Assembly (NCBI GenBank): GCA_028871345.1
Contig: JAGWNK010000030.1
Span: 1-47,775, forward strand
Reading direction: 5' to 3'
Length of the DNA: 47,775 nucleotides
DNA from: Alphaproteobacteria bacterium
Lineage (GTDB): Bacteria > Pseudomonadota > Alphaproteobacteria > Micropepsales > Micropepsaceae
Position 1 is the first letter of the stretch. Each line of letters opens with the position of its first letter. The translations under genes and the position numbers were made by a program. Below the pieces are notes generated by a model, which made no database searches, was not told the origin of the DNA, and saw only the letters and a list, made by a program, of their open reading frames with translations. Of this stretch, positions 8,292-17,636 are shown one piece after another.

Positions 8292-9790
8292 CAGCCCTCA
8301 TAATGCTCCGCCACGAGTTCGTCGAGCAGGCGCACGCCCCAGCCCGTCGACCAGCTGGGGATCAGGGGTTTCTGCTCGTTGTCCTGCCAGGCGACGCCGG
8401 CGATGTCGAGATGGACCCAGGGCGTCTTCTCCTGCACGAAGCGCTGCAGGAACTGGGCGGCCGTGATCGACCCGGCATATTGGTTGCCGATGTTCTTCAT
8501 GTCGGCGATCTTCGAGCGCAGCAGCTTGTCGTAGGCCGAGCCCAGCGGCATGCGCCACACCGGCTCGCCCACCTTCTTGCCGGCCTCCGTCAGCCGTTCC
8601 GACAGCTTGTCGTCGTTCGAGAACAGGCCCGCATGCTCCTGCCCCAGCGCGATCATGATGGCGCCGGTCAGCGTCGCCAGATCGATGACGAAGCGCGGCT
8701 TGAACTTCGACTGCGCGTACCACAGCGCATCGGCCAGCACGAGGCGACCTTCCGCGTCGGTGTTGAGGACCTCGATGGTCTGGCCGGACATCGACGTGAC
8801 GACGTCGTCGGGACGTTGCGCCTTGCCGTCCGGCATGTTCTCGACGAGACCGATGACACCCACGGCGTTGACCTTGGCGCGGCGCGCCGCCAGCGTGCGC
8901 ATCGTGCCCACCACCGCCGCGGCCCCGCCCATGTCGCCTTTCATGCCCATCATTGAGGCGGCTGGCTTGAGCGACAGGCCGCCGGAATCGAAGCAGACGC
9001 CCTTGCCCACGAACGCGACAGGCTGCGCGTCCTTCTTGCGGGCGCCGTCCCAGCGCATGACGACCAGTTGGCTTTCGCGTTCGCTTCCCTGGCCGACGCC
9101 CAGGAGCGCGCCCATACCGAGCTTCCTCATCTCGGCTTCGCCCAGGACGTCCACCTTCAGCCCGAGCTTGGTGAGCCCTTTCACGCGACGGGCGAATTCG
9201 ATCGGCGACAGCACGTTTGGCGGTTCGTTCACGAGATCGCGCGCCAGCGCCACGCTTGCGGCCACCGGCTCCAGCCGCGCCCATGCCTTGCGGGCGGCGG
9301 CAACGTCCTGCGTCAGGACCGTGGCCTTGGCGAGCTTGCTCTCATGCTCCGCCAGGTCCTTGGTGCGGTATTGGTTGAACAGGTAGCTTTTCAGGGCGAT
9401 GCCCATGGCGAGATGGGCCGCGAGCTGCGCCCCTTTCGCCTTGCCCCCCCTCGGGGTGTCGATCTCGAAGGTGACTTCGGTCTCGGCTGTGCCCTTGAGC
9501 TTGCCCACAGCCGTCGCCGCGGCCGTTTCGGCCCCGCAGCGTCGGAAGTCCTCGGACTTGCCCAGGCCGACGACCAGGATTCGGCTCGCTGCCACCCCCG
9601 CCGGCGCCAGCACTTCCAGGATTTGCCCGGATTTCCCCGTAAACTGGCTTGTGGGCATGGCCCGGCTCAGGGCCCCGCCTGCCGCGCGATCGGCCTTGGC
9701 TGCCGCCGGAAGCAGGCCCACGCCTTCGGCCGCCGCTACAACCCACACGCCCGTCTTGACCGCTGAAACTGCGGCAAAGTTGATTTGCAT
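8291..9790 (-). CDS. pepA: Leucyl aminopeptidase (M17)
   Basis: Cytosolic dizinc aminopeptidase that removes N-terminal residues from peptides; in some bacteria it also binds DNA. The 499-residue length is normal. The C-terminal catalytic domain contains the lysine-bearing GKGVCFDSGGLSLKP and the family signature NTDAEGRLVLAD. The N-terminal domain is the usual less conserved macro-like region. It heads a pepA-holC unit and is divergent from lptF. Confidence 0.97.
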   Translation of the reverse strand: MQINFAAVSAVKTGVWVVAAAEGVGLLPAAAKADRAAGGALSRAMPTSQFTGKSGQILEVLAPAGVAASRILVVGLGKSEDFRRCGAETAAATAVGKLKGTAETEVTFEIDTPRGGKAKGAQLAAHLAMGIALKSYLFNQYRTKDLAEHESKLAKATVLTQDVAAARKAWARLEPVAASVALARDLVNEPPNVLSPIEFARRVKGLTKLGLKVDVLGEAEMRKLGMGALLGVGQGSERESQLVVMRWDGARKKDAQPVAFVGKGVCFDSGGLSLKPAASMMGMKGDMGGAAAVVGTMRTLAARRAKVNAVGVIGLVENMPDGKAQRPDDVVTSMSGQTIEVLNTDAEGRLVLADALWYAQSKFKPRFVIDLATLTGAIMIALGQEHAGLFSNDDKLSERLTEAGKKVGEPVWRMPLGSAYDKLLRSKIADMKNIGNQYAGSITAAQFLQRFVQEKTPWVHLDIAGVAWQDNEQKPLIPSWSTGWGVRLLDELVAEHYEG

Positions 9791-9823
9791 GAGATTTCTC
9801 CAATTTCCCGGTCAGAAGTTCAG

Positions 9824-9853
9824 TTGCCTGGCGGCCGGATGGGAATGCTAAAG
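9824..9853 (+). promoter_or_regulatory. Candidate lptF operon promoter
   Basis: TTGCCT (9824-9829) and CTAAAG (9848-9853) lie 18 bp apart, about 65 bp before the lptF ATG. The -10 is a weak match. The site is positioned head-on against the candidate pepA promoter. Confidence 0.35.
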
Positions 9854-9864
9854 AGGGGAGTGGT

Positions 9865-9892
9865 AGTTTAGGTCGAATCCCTTGGGGGGCAA
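9865..9892 (-). promoter_or_regulatory. Candidate pepA promoter
   Basis: On the minus strand, TTGCCC (9892-9887) and TAAACT (9870-9865) are 16 bp apart, about 75 bp upstream of the pepA ATG. The predicted start would be near 9858, within a few bases of the opposing lptF start. Confidence 0.4.
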
Positions 9893-9918
9893 GGCCAGCG
9901 CGCCGATCGGATATCCAT

Positions 9919-11040
9919 ATGTCGCGACTGTCTCTCTATGTCCTCAAGCAACTGCTGGGTCCCATCGCGCTGTTCGCTTTCCTGATCACGAGCGTCGTGT
10001 GGCTGACCACGTCGCTGCGCCTGCTGGATTTCGTCATCAACCGCGGGCAGTCGGCGATCACCTTCACCTACCTGACCATCCTGACCCTTCCAACCCTGCT
10101 CGTTATCATCCTGCCGCTCGCCTACTTCTTCGCGACACTTTATGCGTTGTCCAAGCTCAATTCGGATAGCGAACTTGTCGTCATGGCATCGGCCGGGTTC
10201 AGCAGGGCCCAGCTGGCCGTGCCTGTGCTGGCGGCGGCGGCCATCGTCATGGTCCTGACGTATCTTTCGAGCATGTACCTCATGCCGGCGGGCCAGCAGG
10301 CGCTCAATGCCAAGGTTGTGGACATCAGGGCCAATGTCGGTGCGGCCCTCCTCAACGAAGGCACCTTCAATATTCCGGCGAAGGGGCTGACCGTCTTCAT
10401 CCGTGAGATCGATTCCGACGGACAGATCCGCGGCGTACTGGTGCACGACAACCGCAATCCCAGGAACCCCATCACCTATCTCGCCGAGGGCGGCGAGATC
10501 GCCCAGACGCCGGCGGGCGCGCGGCTCATCATGGTCGACGGCACGGTGGAACAGAGTTCCAAAGGCGGCGCACGGCTGTCGGTTCTCAAGTTCGACCGTT
10601 ACGTCTTCGATCTCGACCAGTTCGCCGGACCGGCTCCCGTCTCGGAACGCACCGCCAGCGAACGCTATCTCGGCGAACTGCTCAATCCCGGGCCGGAGCT
10701 CAAGCCGCGGCTGCGCCGCGCCTTCATTGCCGAAGCGCACAATCGCATCTCCGAACCCCTCTATTGCATCGCCTTTGCCTTGATCGCTCTTGCCGCCGTG
10801 ACGCGCGGCCGACGCGCCCGCGGCGCCCAGGCGCTGCGGATAACCGGAGCCTGCGCCATCGCCTCGGTGCTGCGCATCGCCGGTTACGGCCTGCAAGGCA
10901 TTGCCGCCGAGAATCTCCTGCTCTGTATCGGCTTCTACGTCATTCCCGCCATCGGGATCGTGATCGGCATCCTCGGCTTGTCGGGCGCCCATCCCAAACC
11001 GGCGCTATCATCCGAACCGCTTGCGGAGGCTGCCGCGTGA
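9919..11040 (+). CDS. lptF: LPS export permease LptF
   Basis: Inner-membrane permease (YjgP/YjgQ family) of the LptBFG ABC transporter, which extracts LPS and feeds it to the periplasmic bridge. The protein has 373 residues: three N-terminal membrane helices (LGPIALFAFLITSVVWLTTS and following), a periplasmic beta-jellyroll of roughly residues 110-260, and three C-terminal helices. The gene overlaps lptG by 4 bp (GTGA). This is the first gene of lptF-lptG-lptD-surA-pdxA-rsmA. Confidence 0.95.
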   Translation: MSRLSLYVLKQLLGPIALFAFLITSVVWLTTSLRLLDFVINRGQSAITFTYLTILTLPTLLVIILPLAYFFATLYALSKLNSDSELVVMASAGFSRAQLAVPVLAAAAIVMVLTYLSSMYLMPAGQQALNAKVVDIRANVGAALLNEGTFNIPAKGLTVFIREIDSDGQIRGVLVHDNRNPRNPITYLAEGGEIAQTPAGARLIMVDGTVEQSSKGGARLSVLKFDRYVFDLDQFAGPAPVSERTASERYLGELLNPGPELKPRLRRAFIAEAHNRISEPLYCIAFALIALAAVTRGRRARGAQALRITGACAIASVLRIAGYGLQGIAAENLLLCIGFYVIPAIGIVIGILGLSGAHPKPALSSEPLAEAAA

Positions 11041-12128
11041 GCTGGTCCTGGACCCTCTATCGTTACTTGGCGCGCCAGTTTCTGATCGGCGTGGGTATCT
11101 GGTGCGCCGCCATCCTGACGCTGGCGTTTTCCATCGATGTCGTGAACATCCTCAACCGTACGACGGGGCATGCCATATCGCCGGCGATCGCCGTCGGCAT
11201 GGCTCTGTTGCAGCTGCCCGACCTGGGCCAGCAATTTCTGCCGTTCGCCGTCCTGTTCGGCGGGGTCCATTGTTTCATCGGCCTGTCGCGCCACCAGGAG
11301 CTGGTGGCGACGCGCGCGGCTGGCATATCCGCCTGGGATTTTCTCGTTCCGCCCCTGGCGATGGCCGTGTCGATCGGCGTATTTGCCGTCCTGGTCGTCA
11401 CCCCGGTATCGTCGCGGATGCTGGGCCAGTTCGCCGCTCTGGAGGCGAAATACATCAAGGGGGAAGCCTCGCAGCTCTCGATCTCGCAGAACGGCCTCTG
11501 GCTGAGGCAGGGAAGCACGGACGCGCAATCGGTGATTCACGCCCTGAGCGTGGCCGATCAGGGCGTGCGCCTCGAGAACGTCATCGTGTTCCTTTATGGA
11601 CCGCACGATCGGGTGGAGGGTCGCATCGACGCCAAGAGCGCCCGCCTCACGGAGGGGGCCTGGATCCTGCGCGACGCATGGGCCAGCGGCCGCGACGGGC
11701 TGGTCCGCCACTATGACCGCTACGAGACGAAGACGACGCTGACGCCGGCCCAGATCCAGGAGAGCTTCGCGCCGCCGGATACCTTGTCCTTCTGGGATCT
11801 TCCGCGCTTCATCCGCTCGGCCGAGAGCGCCGGCTTCTCGGCCACGCGCTACCGGCTTTATCTGTTCACGCTTCTCTCCTTGCCCATCTTGTTTGCGGCC
11901 ATGGTGTTCATGGCGGCGAGCTTTTCGCTCAAGTTGGCGCGGACCGGCGGGCTGGGGCGCATCGTTCTGATCAGCGCCCTGTCGGGCTTTGCGGTTTACT
12001 TCTTCTCCGACGTGACGCGCGCGCTGGGCATGTCGGGCATCCTTCCCGTCGCCCTGGCGGCCACGGCGCCGGCGGCCGCCGCAATCCTGATCGGCATGAC
12101 GCTCGTCTTCCAGCAGGAGGACGGATGA
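11037..12128 (+). CDS. lptG: LPS export permease LptG
   Basis: Second permease of the LptBFG transporter, 363 residues, with the same 3+3 helix plan around a periplasmic domain. I place the start at the GTG of 11037, which overlaps the lptF stop (GTGA) and gives the natural N-terminus VSWSWTLYRYLARQFL. A longer open frame upstream only shadows lptF. It ends in an ATGA overlap with lptD, so all three transport genes are translationally coupled. Confidence 0.95.
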   Translation: MSWSWTLYRYLARQFLIGVGIWCAAILTLAFSIDVVNILNRTTGHAISPAIAVGMALLQLPDLGQQFLPFAVLFGGVHCFIGLSRHQELVATRAAGISAWDFLVPPLAMAVSIGVFAVLVVTPVSSRMLGQFAALEAKYIKGEASQLSISQNGLWLRQGSTDAQSVIHALSVADQGVRLENVIVFLYGPHDRVEGRIDAKSARLTEGAWILRDAWASGRDGLVRHYDRYETKTTLTPAQIQESFAPPDTLSFWDLPRFIRSAESAGFSATRYRLYLFTLLSLPILFAAMVFMAASFSLKLARTGGLGRIVLISALSGFAVYFFSDVTRALGMSGILPVALAATAPAAAAILIGMTLVFQQEDG

Positions 12129-14314
12129 ACGCGCGCGCCCTCCTCTGCTCCGTCGCATCGGCCGCCTTGGTCGCGGCATGGTCGTCCGCGCTCGCAGCGC
12201 CGCACGCCGACAAGAGCGATGACCAGGTTCTGCTGCAGGCGGACGAGGCCGTCTACGACTCCAACACGCATGTCGTTACCGCCCGCGGGCATGTGGAGAT
12301 CGACGACGGCGGCCGCATCCTGATGGCCGACAGCGTCAGCTACGACCAGGATGCGGACAAGGTGACGGCCGACGGCCATGTCAGCCTGCTGGAGGCGAAC
12401 GGCAACGTCGCCTTCGCCGATCACGTCACGCTCACCGATCACATGCGCGACGGCGCGCTGACGGGCTTCGGCGCGCTGATCGGCAAGAACGGCCGCCTGG
12501 TCGCCGCCACGGCGGAACGTCAGGGGGCGGTGACGGTCGCTCACCGGATCGCCTACACGCCGTGCAAGATCTGCAACAAGCCCGGCCAGCGCACGCCGGT
12601 CTGGCAGATCAGGGCGTTCCGCGTGACACACGACCAGACCTCGCACCGGATCAAGTTCAAGGACGCGACGCTGGCCTTGTTCGGCGTGCCGGTGTTCTAC
12701 TCGCCTTTCCTGACCGAACCCGATCCTACCGTGCATTATGCCAGCGGGCTTCTGACGCCCGACCTGGGCAACTCGACGTCGATCGGTTATTTCCTGCGCC
12801 TGCCCTACTACTGGTCCATATCGCCGTCACAGGACGCGACCATCGAGCCGCTGCTCACCACCCACGGCGGCGACGTGCTGATGGGCGAATACCGCCAGCG
12901 CTGGAACCACGGCGGCATGTGGCTGCAAGGCAGCATCGCCCAGAATCCCAACGGCGGGGCGAACGGCGAGCAATCGCAGATCTACGCCCATTTGTTCGGT
13001 TCGGGACGCGTCGCGCTGACGCCGACCTGGCAGTTCGGCTACGACGCGCAGATCACCTCCAACGACACCTATCTCAAGCGCTACGACATTTCGCAGATCG
13101 ACAGGTTGATCAGCGATTTGTTCGTCGCCGGCGAGCAGGGCCGCAGCCGCTTCGCGATCTCGAGCTACTTCTTCCAGGGGTTGCGCGCCACCGACAACAA
13201 CACGATGTTCCCGGTGGCGCTGCCGCTCGTCGAATACACCTATATCCCGCTGCGCAAGTGGCTGGGCGGCCAGTTCCGCCTCGACGTCAACGGCGTCGCC
13301 ATTTCGCGCGATGTCGGAATCAACGACCAGAGACTGACGATGGAGACGCGCTGGCGCATTCCCGTCATCACCGGGTCCGGTCAGCTCTGGACGTTCCAGC
13401 TGGATGCGCGCGGCGACGCCTATCACACCGACACGCCCTATCCCCTGCCGAGCAGCGGGCACTACGCGGCGCGCGGCCTGCCTTACGCCGCGGTCGACTG
13501 GCGATGGCCCTTCATTGCGTACAACGCCAGCGGCAAGTCGATCATCGTGGAACCGATCGCGCAGATCGTGGTCGCGCCCTATGGCGGCAATCCGACCAAC
13601 ATTCCCAACGAGGACAGCCGGAACGTCGAACTTGACGACAACAACATCTTCAGCTTCGACCAGGTGCCCGGCTACGACATCGCCCAGACCGGGCCGCGCG
13701 CCAATGTGGGCCTCCGCGCGGAGTCGCGGTTCTACTCCGGCTATGTCGAGGCGCTGGTGGGCCAGACCTTCCGCCTCAAGCCCGATCCGGCCTTTGCCTC
13801 CGAATCCTTCGCGGTGGATTCCGGGTTCGCGGGGACTAAGTCCGACATCGTCGGCCGCTTCAGCATGAAATTTCCTCCATACATGGACCTCACCAACCGG
13901 CTCGACATCGACGAAAGCAACGGCACGGTCCGCCGCAACGAGATTTACCTTACAGGGACCTATGGAAGGTCCAGCACACGCATCAGCTATATCCAGCTGG
14001 CGTCCACGCTTGGCCTCCCTGCCCGCCAGGAAGTCAACGCGCAGGCGGATATTAACTTCTATGAAAACTGGCAGGCCTTTGCGGCCATCCGCCGCGACCT
14101 GATCGCCAACCAGACGTTGGAGAACGAATTCGGGCTTGGCTACGAGGACGAGTGCCTGGGCGTTTCGGTGGCTTACCGCAGGAAATACACCCAGGACCGG
14201 GACCTGCCGCCGTCGACTTCGATCATCCTGCGGATCAAGCTGAAGACGACCGACACGCCGATCCAGCCTTTCAGCCTGTTCCCCGAGGATGTATTCGCCT
14301 ACGTGCGTCCTTGA
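12125..14314 (+). CDS. lptD: LPS assembly outer-membrane protein LptD
   Basis: Outer-membrane beta-barrel that inserts LPS in the outer leaflet, working with LptE. A signal peptide (ending near SSALAA) precedes an OstA/LptA-like beta-jellyroll (about residues 35-130), followed by the barrel to the C-terminus, which ends YVRP. A CKIC pair (near residue 146) sits between the domains, where disulfides form in the family. Its 729 residues are within the alphaproteobacterial range. No lptE is in the window. Confidence 0.95.
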   Translation: MNARALLCSVASAALVAAWSSALAAPHADKSDDQVLLQADEAVYDSNTHVVTARGHVEIDDGGRILMADSVSYDQDADKVTADGHVSLLEANGNVAFADHVTLTDHMRDGALTGFGALIGKNGRLVAATAERQGAVTVAHRIAYTPCKICNKPGQRTPVWQIRAFRVTHDQTSHRIKFKDATLALFGVPVFYSPFLTEPDPTVHYASGLLTPDLGNSTSIGYFLRLPYYWSISPSQDATIEPLLTTHGGDVLMGEYRQRWNHGGMWLQGSIAQNPNGGANGEQSQIYAHLFGSGRVALTPTWQFGYDAQITSNDTYLKRYDISQIDRLISDLFVAGEQGRSRFAISSYFFQGLRATDNNTMFPVALPLVEYTYIPLRKWLGGQFRLDVNGVAISRDVGINDQRLTMETRWRIPVITGSGQLWTFQLDARGDAYHTDTPYPLPSSGHYAARGLPYAAVDWRWPFIAYNASGKSIIVEPIAQIVVAPYGGNPTNIPNEDSRNVELDDNNIFSFDQVPGYDIAQTGPRANVGLRAESRFYSGYVEALVGQTFRLKPDPAFASESFAVDSGFAGTKSDIVGRFSMKFPPYMDLTNRLDIDESNGTVRRNEIYLTGTYGRSSTRISYIQLASTLGLPARQEVNAQADINFYENWQAFAAIRRDLIANQTLENEFGLGYEDECLGVSVAYRRKYTQDRDLPPSTSIILRIKLKTTDTPIQPFSLFPEDVFAYVRP

Positions 14315-14382
14315 TCCGATTGGGAAATTGCTTATTCTGCCCGCCCTGTCGGGGGGCAATAACGGGGGTTCGGGAAGCTGTC

Positions 14383-15810
14383 TTGGTAACGCTGCGTAGC
14401 ACCGTATTCGGAATCCTCGCCGCCTTGGCTGGCATGGCGAGTCCTGCCGCCTTTGCGCAGGCGTCCAACGCGCAGCAAGCCGCCTTGGCGAACCCGCCCG
14501 CCGATGTCGCGCAACGCGACACGTCGAGCGATGAAACGCCGCCCACCGCGACGTCGCAGGCCGCCTCCGTGGATGCGCGCACGCACGACAAGGACGGCGT
14601 CGTCGCCTTCGTCAACGACATCCCCATCTCCGAATACGACGTGCGCCAGCGCGTCGGGCTCGTGATGGTGACTTCGAGCATTCCCCATACGCCCGAGATG
14701 GAGAAGCGCGTCCGCACGCAGGTTCTCGAGGAGCTCGAAACGGAAATGCTCCAGCGCCAGGAAGCGCTGAAGAACGACATCACCGTGTCGTCGGTCGAGG
14801 TCGACCAGTACATCAACGGGATCATCAAAGAAAACAACATGACGATGGACCAGTTGAAGGAGGTCCTCGGCCGCGGCCACGTGGCGCTGTCCACGCTGCG
14901 GTCGCAGATTTCCGCATCGATCCTGTGGCGCAAGGCCGTGCAGGCGCACTATGCGGGGCGCGTCAACATTTCGCCCGAGATGGTCGACGCCGAGATGGCG
15001 CGCATTTCGGAAGGCGCCAACCGCGCCCATTTCGCCGTGGCTGAAATCTTCCTGCCCGTTGACAGCCCGGAACAGGACGAGAAGGTCCGCAAGGACGCGC
15101 TCAACATCGAGGAGCAGATCCAGGGTGGCGGCAATTTCGGCGCCATGGCGCGCCAGTTCAGCCAGAGCCCTTCGGCCGCGGCGGGCGGCGACATGGGCAT
15201 GGTCTATGACGGCCAGCTGGCGCCGGAGCTCAACCAGGCGCTGGAGCAGATGAAGACCGGCGACATCTCGCAGCCCATCCGCTCCATCGGCGGCTATTAC
15301 ATTTTGGCGCTGCGCCAGCGCTTCGAGCCTCTCGGCACCAAGATCGCGGAGACGCAGCCCAGCGCAGCGACGCTGCCGGCGACGCTGCCTTTGGCGCGCA
15401 TCCTGCTTCCCCTGCCGCCGAACGCCCCCAAGGATCTGGCGCAGAATGCGATGAGCGCCGCCGGCCAGTTCCGCGCGCGGGTTCCCACCTGTGACGTCGC
15501 CGCCAAGGTCATTCCGCAGATGAAGGGCTGGATGTTCTACAAGCTCGGAGACATGCGGCTCGCCGATCTCAGCCAGGATGCCCGCGACGCGCTGGCGAAG
15601 ACGGAGCCCGGCGGCAGCGCCGAGCCGTTCCGTTCCGCCATGGGTATCGAACTGTTCATGCGCTGCGACAAGGCGATCCCCAAGCTCCAGGCCTACCAGC
15701 TTCCGACACGGGATCAGGTGGAGCAGCAGCTCTTCGAAGACCAGATCAGCGCGCTCGCCCGGCGGTACAACCGGGATCTGAAGCGCAATGCCGACATCGA
15801 GACCCGCTGA
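14383..15810 (+). CDS. surA: Periplasmic chaperone/peptidyl-prolyl isomerase SurA
   Basis: Outer-membrane-protein chaperone. I place the start at the TTG of 14383, because it gives a clean signal peptide (VTLRSTVFGILAALAGMASPAAFAQ, presented here only to its first 20 or so residues in function) and no ATG is suitably placed. A SurA_N domain follows (VNDIPISEYDVRQRV onward), then one parvulin PPIase domain around residues 210-310 (HFAVAEIFLPVDSP to GGYYILALRQR). The family in Enterobacteria has two parvulin domains; one is usual here. The start is the least certain part. The gene overlaps pdxA by 23 bp. Confidence 0.9.
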   Translation: MVTLRSTVFGILAALAGMASPAAFAQASNAQQAALANPPADVAQRDTSSDETPPTATSQAASVDARTHDKDGVVAFVNDIPISEYDVRQRVGLVMVTSSIPHTPEMEKRVRTQVLEELETEMLQRQEALKNDITVSSVEVDQYINGIIKENNMTMDQLKEVLGRGHVALSTLRSQISASILWRKAVQAHYAGRVNISPEMVDAEMARISEGANRAHFAVAEIFLPVDSPEQDEKVRKDALNIEEQIQGGGNFGAMARQFSQSPSAAAGGDMGMVYDGQLAPELNQALEQMKTGDISQPIRSIGGYYILALRQRFEPLGTKIAETQPSAATLPATLPLARILLPLPPNAPKDLAQNAMSAAGQFRARVPTCDVAAKVIPQMKGWMFYKLGDMRLADLSQDARDALAKTEPGGSAEPFRSAMGIELFMRCDKAIPKLQAYQLPTRDQVEQQLFEDQISALARRYNRDLKRNADIETR

Positions 15811-16741
15811 GGCGCCGATCCTTCTCACCATGGGCGAGCCGGCCGGCATCGGGCCGGAGGTTGCGGTGGCGGCGTTCGCGGCGCTCGGTGGGGCGATCGC
15901 GACCCACCCGCTTCGTCTGGTCGGCGATCCTGACGTCCTGCGGTCCTGTGGTGCGGTGCCGGGCGATGCGATCATCGCCACTGAGGCGCGGGCCAAGCGC
16001 GCCCCCGGGCAGCTCGACGCCGGCAACAATGCCGCCACCATCGAGGCGATCTCCCGCGCCGTCGCCCTGGCGCTGGAGGGCAAGGCCGGTGCAGTCGTCA
16101 CGGCGCCGATCCACAAAGCCGTGCTCCTGCAATCCGGCTTCGCCTTCGCCGGTCACACCGGTTTTCTCGCCCATCTGACGCAGGCGAAGCGTGCGGTCAT
16201 GATGCTGGCGAGCGGCGCCTTGCGCGTCGTGCCGCTGACCGTGCACATCCCGCTGGCGGAGGTGGCGAGGTCCATCGACCGCGCGTTGATCGTGGAGACG
16301 GCCGAGATCACGCTGGCGGCCCTGAAACGCGACTTCGCGGTGGCCCGGCCGCGGCTGGCGATTGCCGGGCTCAACCCGCACGCGGGCGAGGACGGCCAGT
16401 TGGGCGCCGAAGAGAATGCCGTCATCCGTCCCGCCATCGAGGCCCTCCGGCACAAGGGTCACACGGTGATCGGTCCTTTGCCTTCCGACACGATGTTCCA
16501 TGCCGAAGCGCGCGTGCGGTATGATGCGGCCTTGTGCATGTATCACGACCAGGCCCTGATCCCGATCAAGACGCTGTCGTTCTGGGACGGCGTGAATGTG
16601 ACGCTCGGACTGCCGATCGTGCGCACCTCCCCTGATCACGGCACGGCCCTCGACCTCGCCGGCAGCGGCAAAGCCGATGCGCGCAGCATGATCGCCGCCG
16701 TCCGCCTCGCCGCGCAGATGATCGATGCCAGGGCTCGATGA
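15788..16741 (+). CDS. pdxA: 4-hydroxythreonine-4-phosphate dehydrogenase
   Basis: NAD-dependent enzyme of the DXP-dependent vitamin B6 pathway, oxidising 4-phosphohydroxy-threonine before condensation by PdxJ. The 317-residue protein has the family start [15 protein letters not shown], metal-binding histidines ([22 protein letters not shown]), and the C-terminal RTSPDHGTA motif. It starts inside the end of surA and overlaps rsmA by 17 bp, the usual compact order in alphaproteobacteria. Confidence 0.96.
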   Translation: MPTSRPAEAPILLTMGEPAGIGPEVAVAAFAALGGAIATHPLRLVGDPDVLRSCGAVPGDAIIATEARAKRAPGQLDAGNNAATIEAISRAVALALEGKAGAVVTAPIHKAVLLQSGFAFAGHTGFLAHLTQAKRAVMMLASGALRVVPLTVHIPLAEVARSIDRALIVETAEITLAALKRDFAVARPRLAIAGLNPHAGEDGQLGAEENAVIRPAIEALRHKGHTVIGPLPSDTMFHAEARVRYDAALCMYHDQALIPIKTLSFWDGVNVTLGLPIVRTSPDHGTALDLAGSGKADARSMIAAVRLAAQMIDARAR

Positions 16742-17612
16742 CCTTCCCCCGCTGCGGGCGGTGATCGCGGCGCACGGGCTCTCCGCGAAGAAATCGCTGG
16801 GCCAGAACTTCCTCCTCGACCTGAACTTGACGCGCAGGATCGCCCGCGCCGCCGAGGCGCAGGACGCCGTCGTCTACGAAGTCGGTCCCGGCCCGGGCGG
16901 GCTGACGCGCGCGCTGCTGTCGGAAGGCGCCAGGCGCGTGATCGCCGTGGAGCGCGACGAGCGGTGCATCGCGGCGCTGGCCGCCGTCGAGGCCGCCGCG
17001 CCCGGACGGCTCGCGATCCTGGCGGGCGATGCGATGCAGGTCGATGAAGCCTCTCTGCTGCGCGAGGAGGCGGTGACCGGGCCCGTGCGCGTCGCCGCGA
17101 ACCTTCCCTACAATCTGGGCACCGCGCTTCTCGTGAAGTGGCTGACGGCGCCGGCCTGGCCGCCGTTCTGGCAGAGCCTGACCCTGATGTTCCAGCGCGA
17201 GGTCGCCGAGCGCGTCGTCGCCTCGCCCGGCACGCAGGCTTACGGCCGCCTGTCGGTGCTGGCGCAGTGGCGCTGCCGGGCCAGGATCCTGTTCGACGTC
17301 TCGCGCAGCGCCTTCGTGCCGCCGCCCAAGGTGACCTCGTCCGTGCTGCGCCTGGAGCCCTTGCCCCAACCCGTCGCCCCGGCCGAGCTGGCAGACCTGG
17401 AATCAGTCACCGCCGCCGCCTTCGGACAGCGCCGCAAGATGCTGCGCCAGAGCCTGAAGGTGTTGACGCCACACGCCGACGTTATCCTTCGCGAGTCTCA
17501 AATCGACCCCACACGGCGGCCCGAACAGCTTTCCGTTGCGGAATTCGCCGGCCTGGCGCGGGCCTGGCACCGGCTGCGCGTTGAAAGCGCATTGCTGCAC
17601 GTGCGAGAGTGA
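16725..17612 (+). CDS. rsmA: 16S rRNA dimethyladenosine transferase
   Basis: Also called KsgA. It dimethylates the two adjacent adenosines in the 3'-terminal loop of 16S rRNA during 30S assembly. Its 295 residues contain the start KKSLGQNFL, the SAM-binding GPGPGGL (residues 54-60) and the catalytic NLPYN (126-130). The C-terminal rRNA-binding part carries [13 protein letters not shown]. It is last in the lpt-surA-pdxA-rsmA unit. Confidence 0.97.
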   Translation: MPGLDDLPPLRAVIAAHGLSAKKSLGQNFLLDLNLTRRIARAAEAQDAVVYEVGPGPGGLTRALLSEGARRVIAVERDERCIAALAAVEAAAPGRLAILAGDAMQVDEASLLREEAVTGPVRVAANLPYNLGTALLVKWLTAPAWPPFWQSLTLMFQREVAERVVASPGTQAYGRLSVLAQWRCRARILFDVSRSAFVPPPKVTSSVLRLEPLPQPVAPAELADLESVTAAAFGQRRKMLRQSLKVLTPHADVILRESQIDPTRRPEQLSVAEFAGLARAWHRLRVESALLHVRE

Positions 17613-17636
17613 CAGCGCCCCGCACAGGACCGGTTC

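Noticed and set aside
12827..14359. A 510-codon minus-strand open frame over lptD
   Set aside because: It mirrors the well-supported lptD and lacks any recognisable domain.
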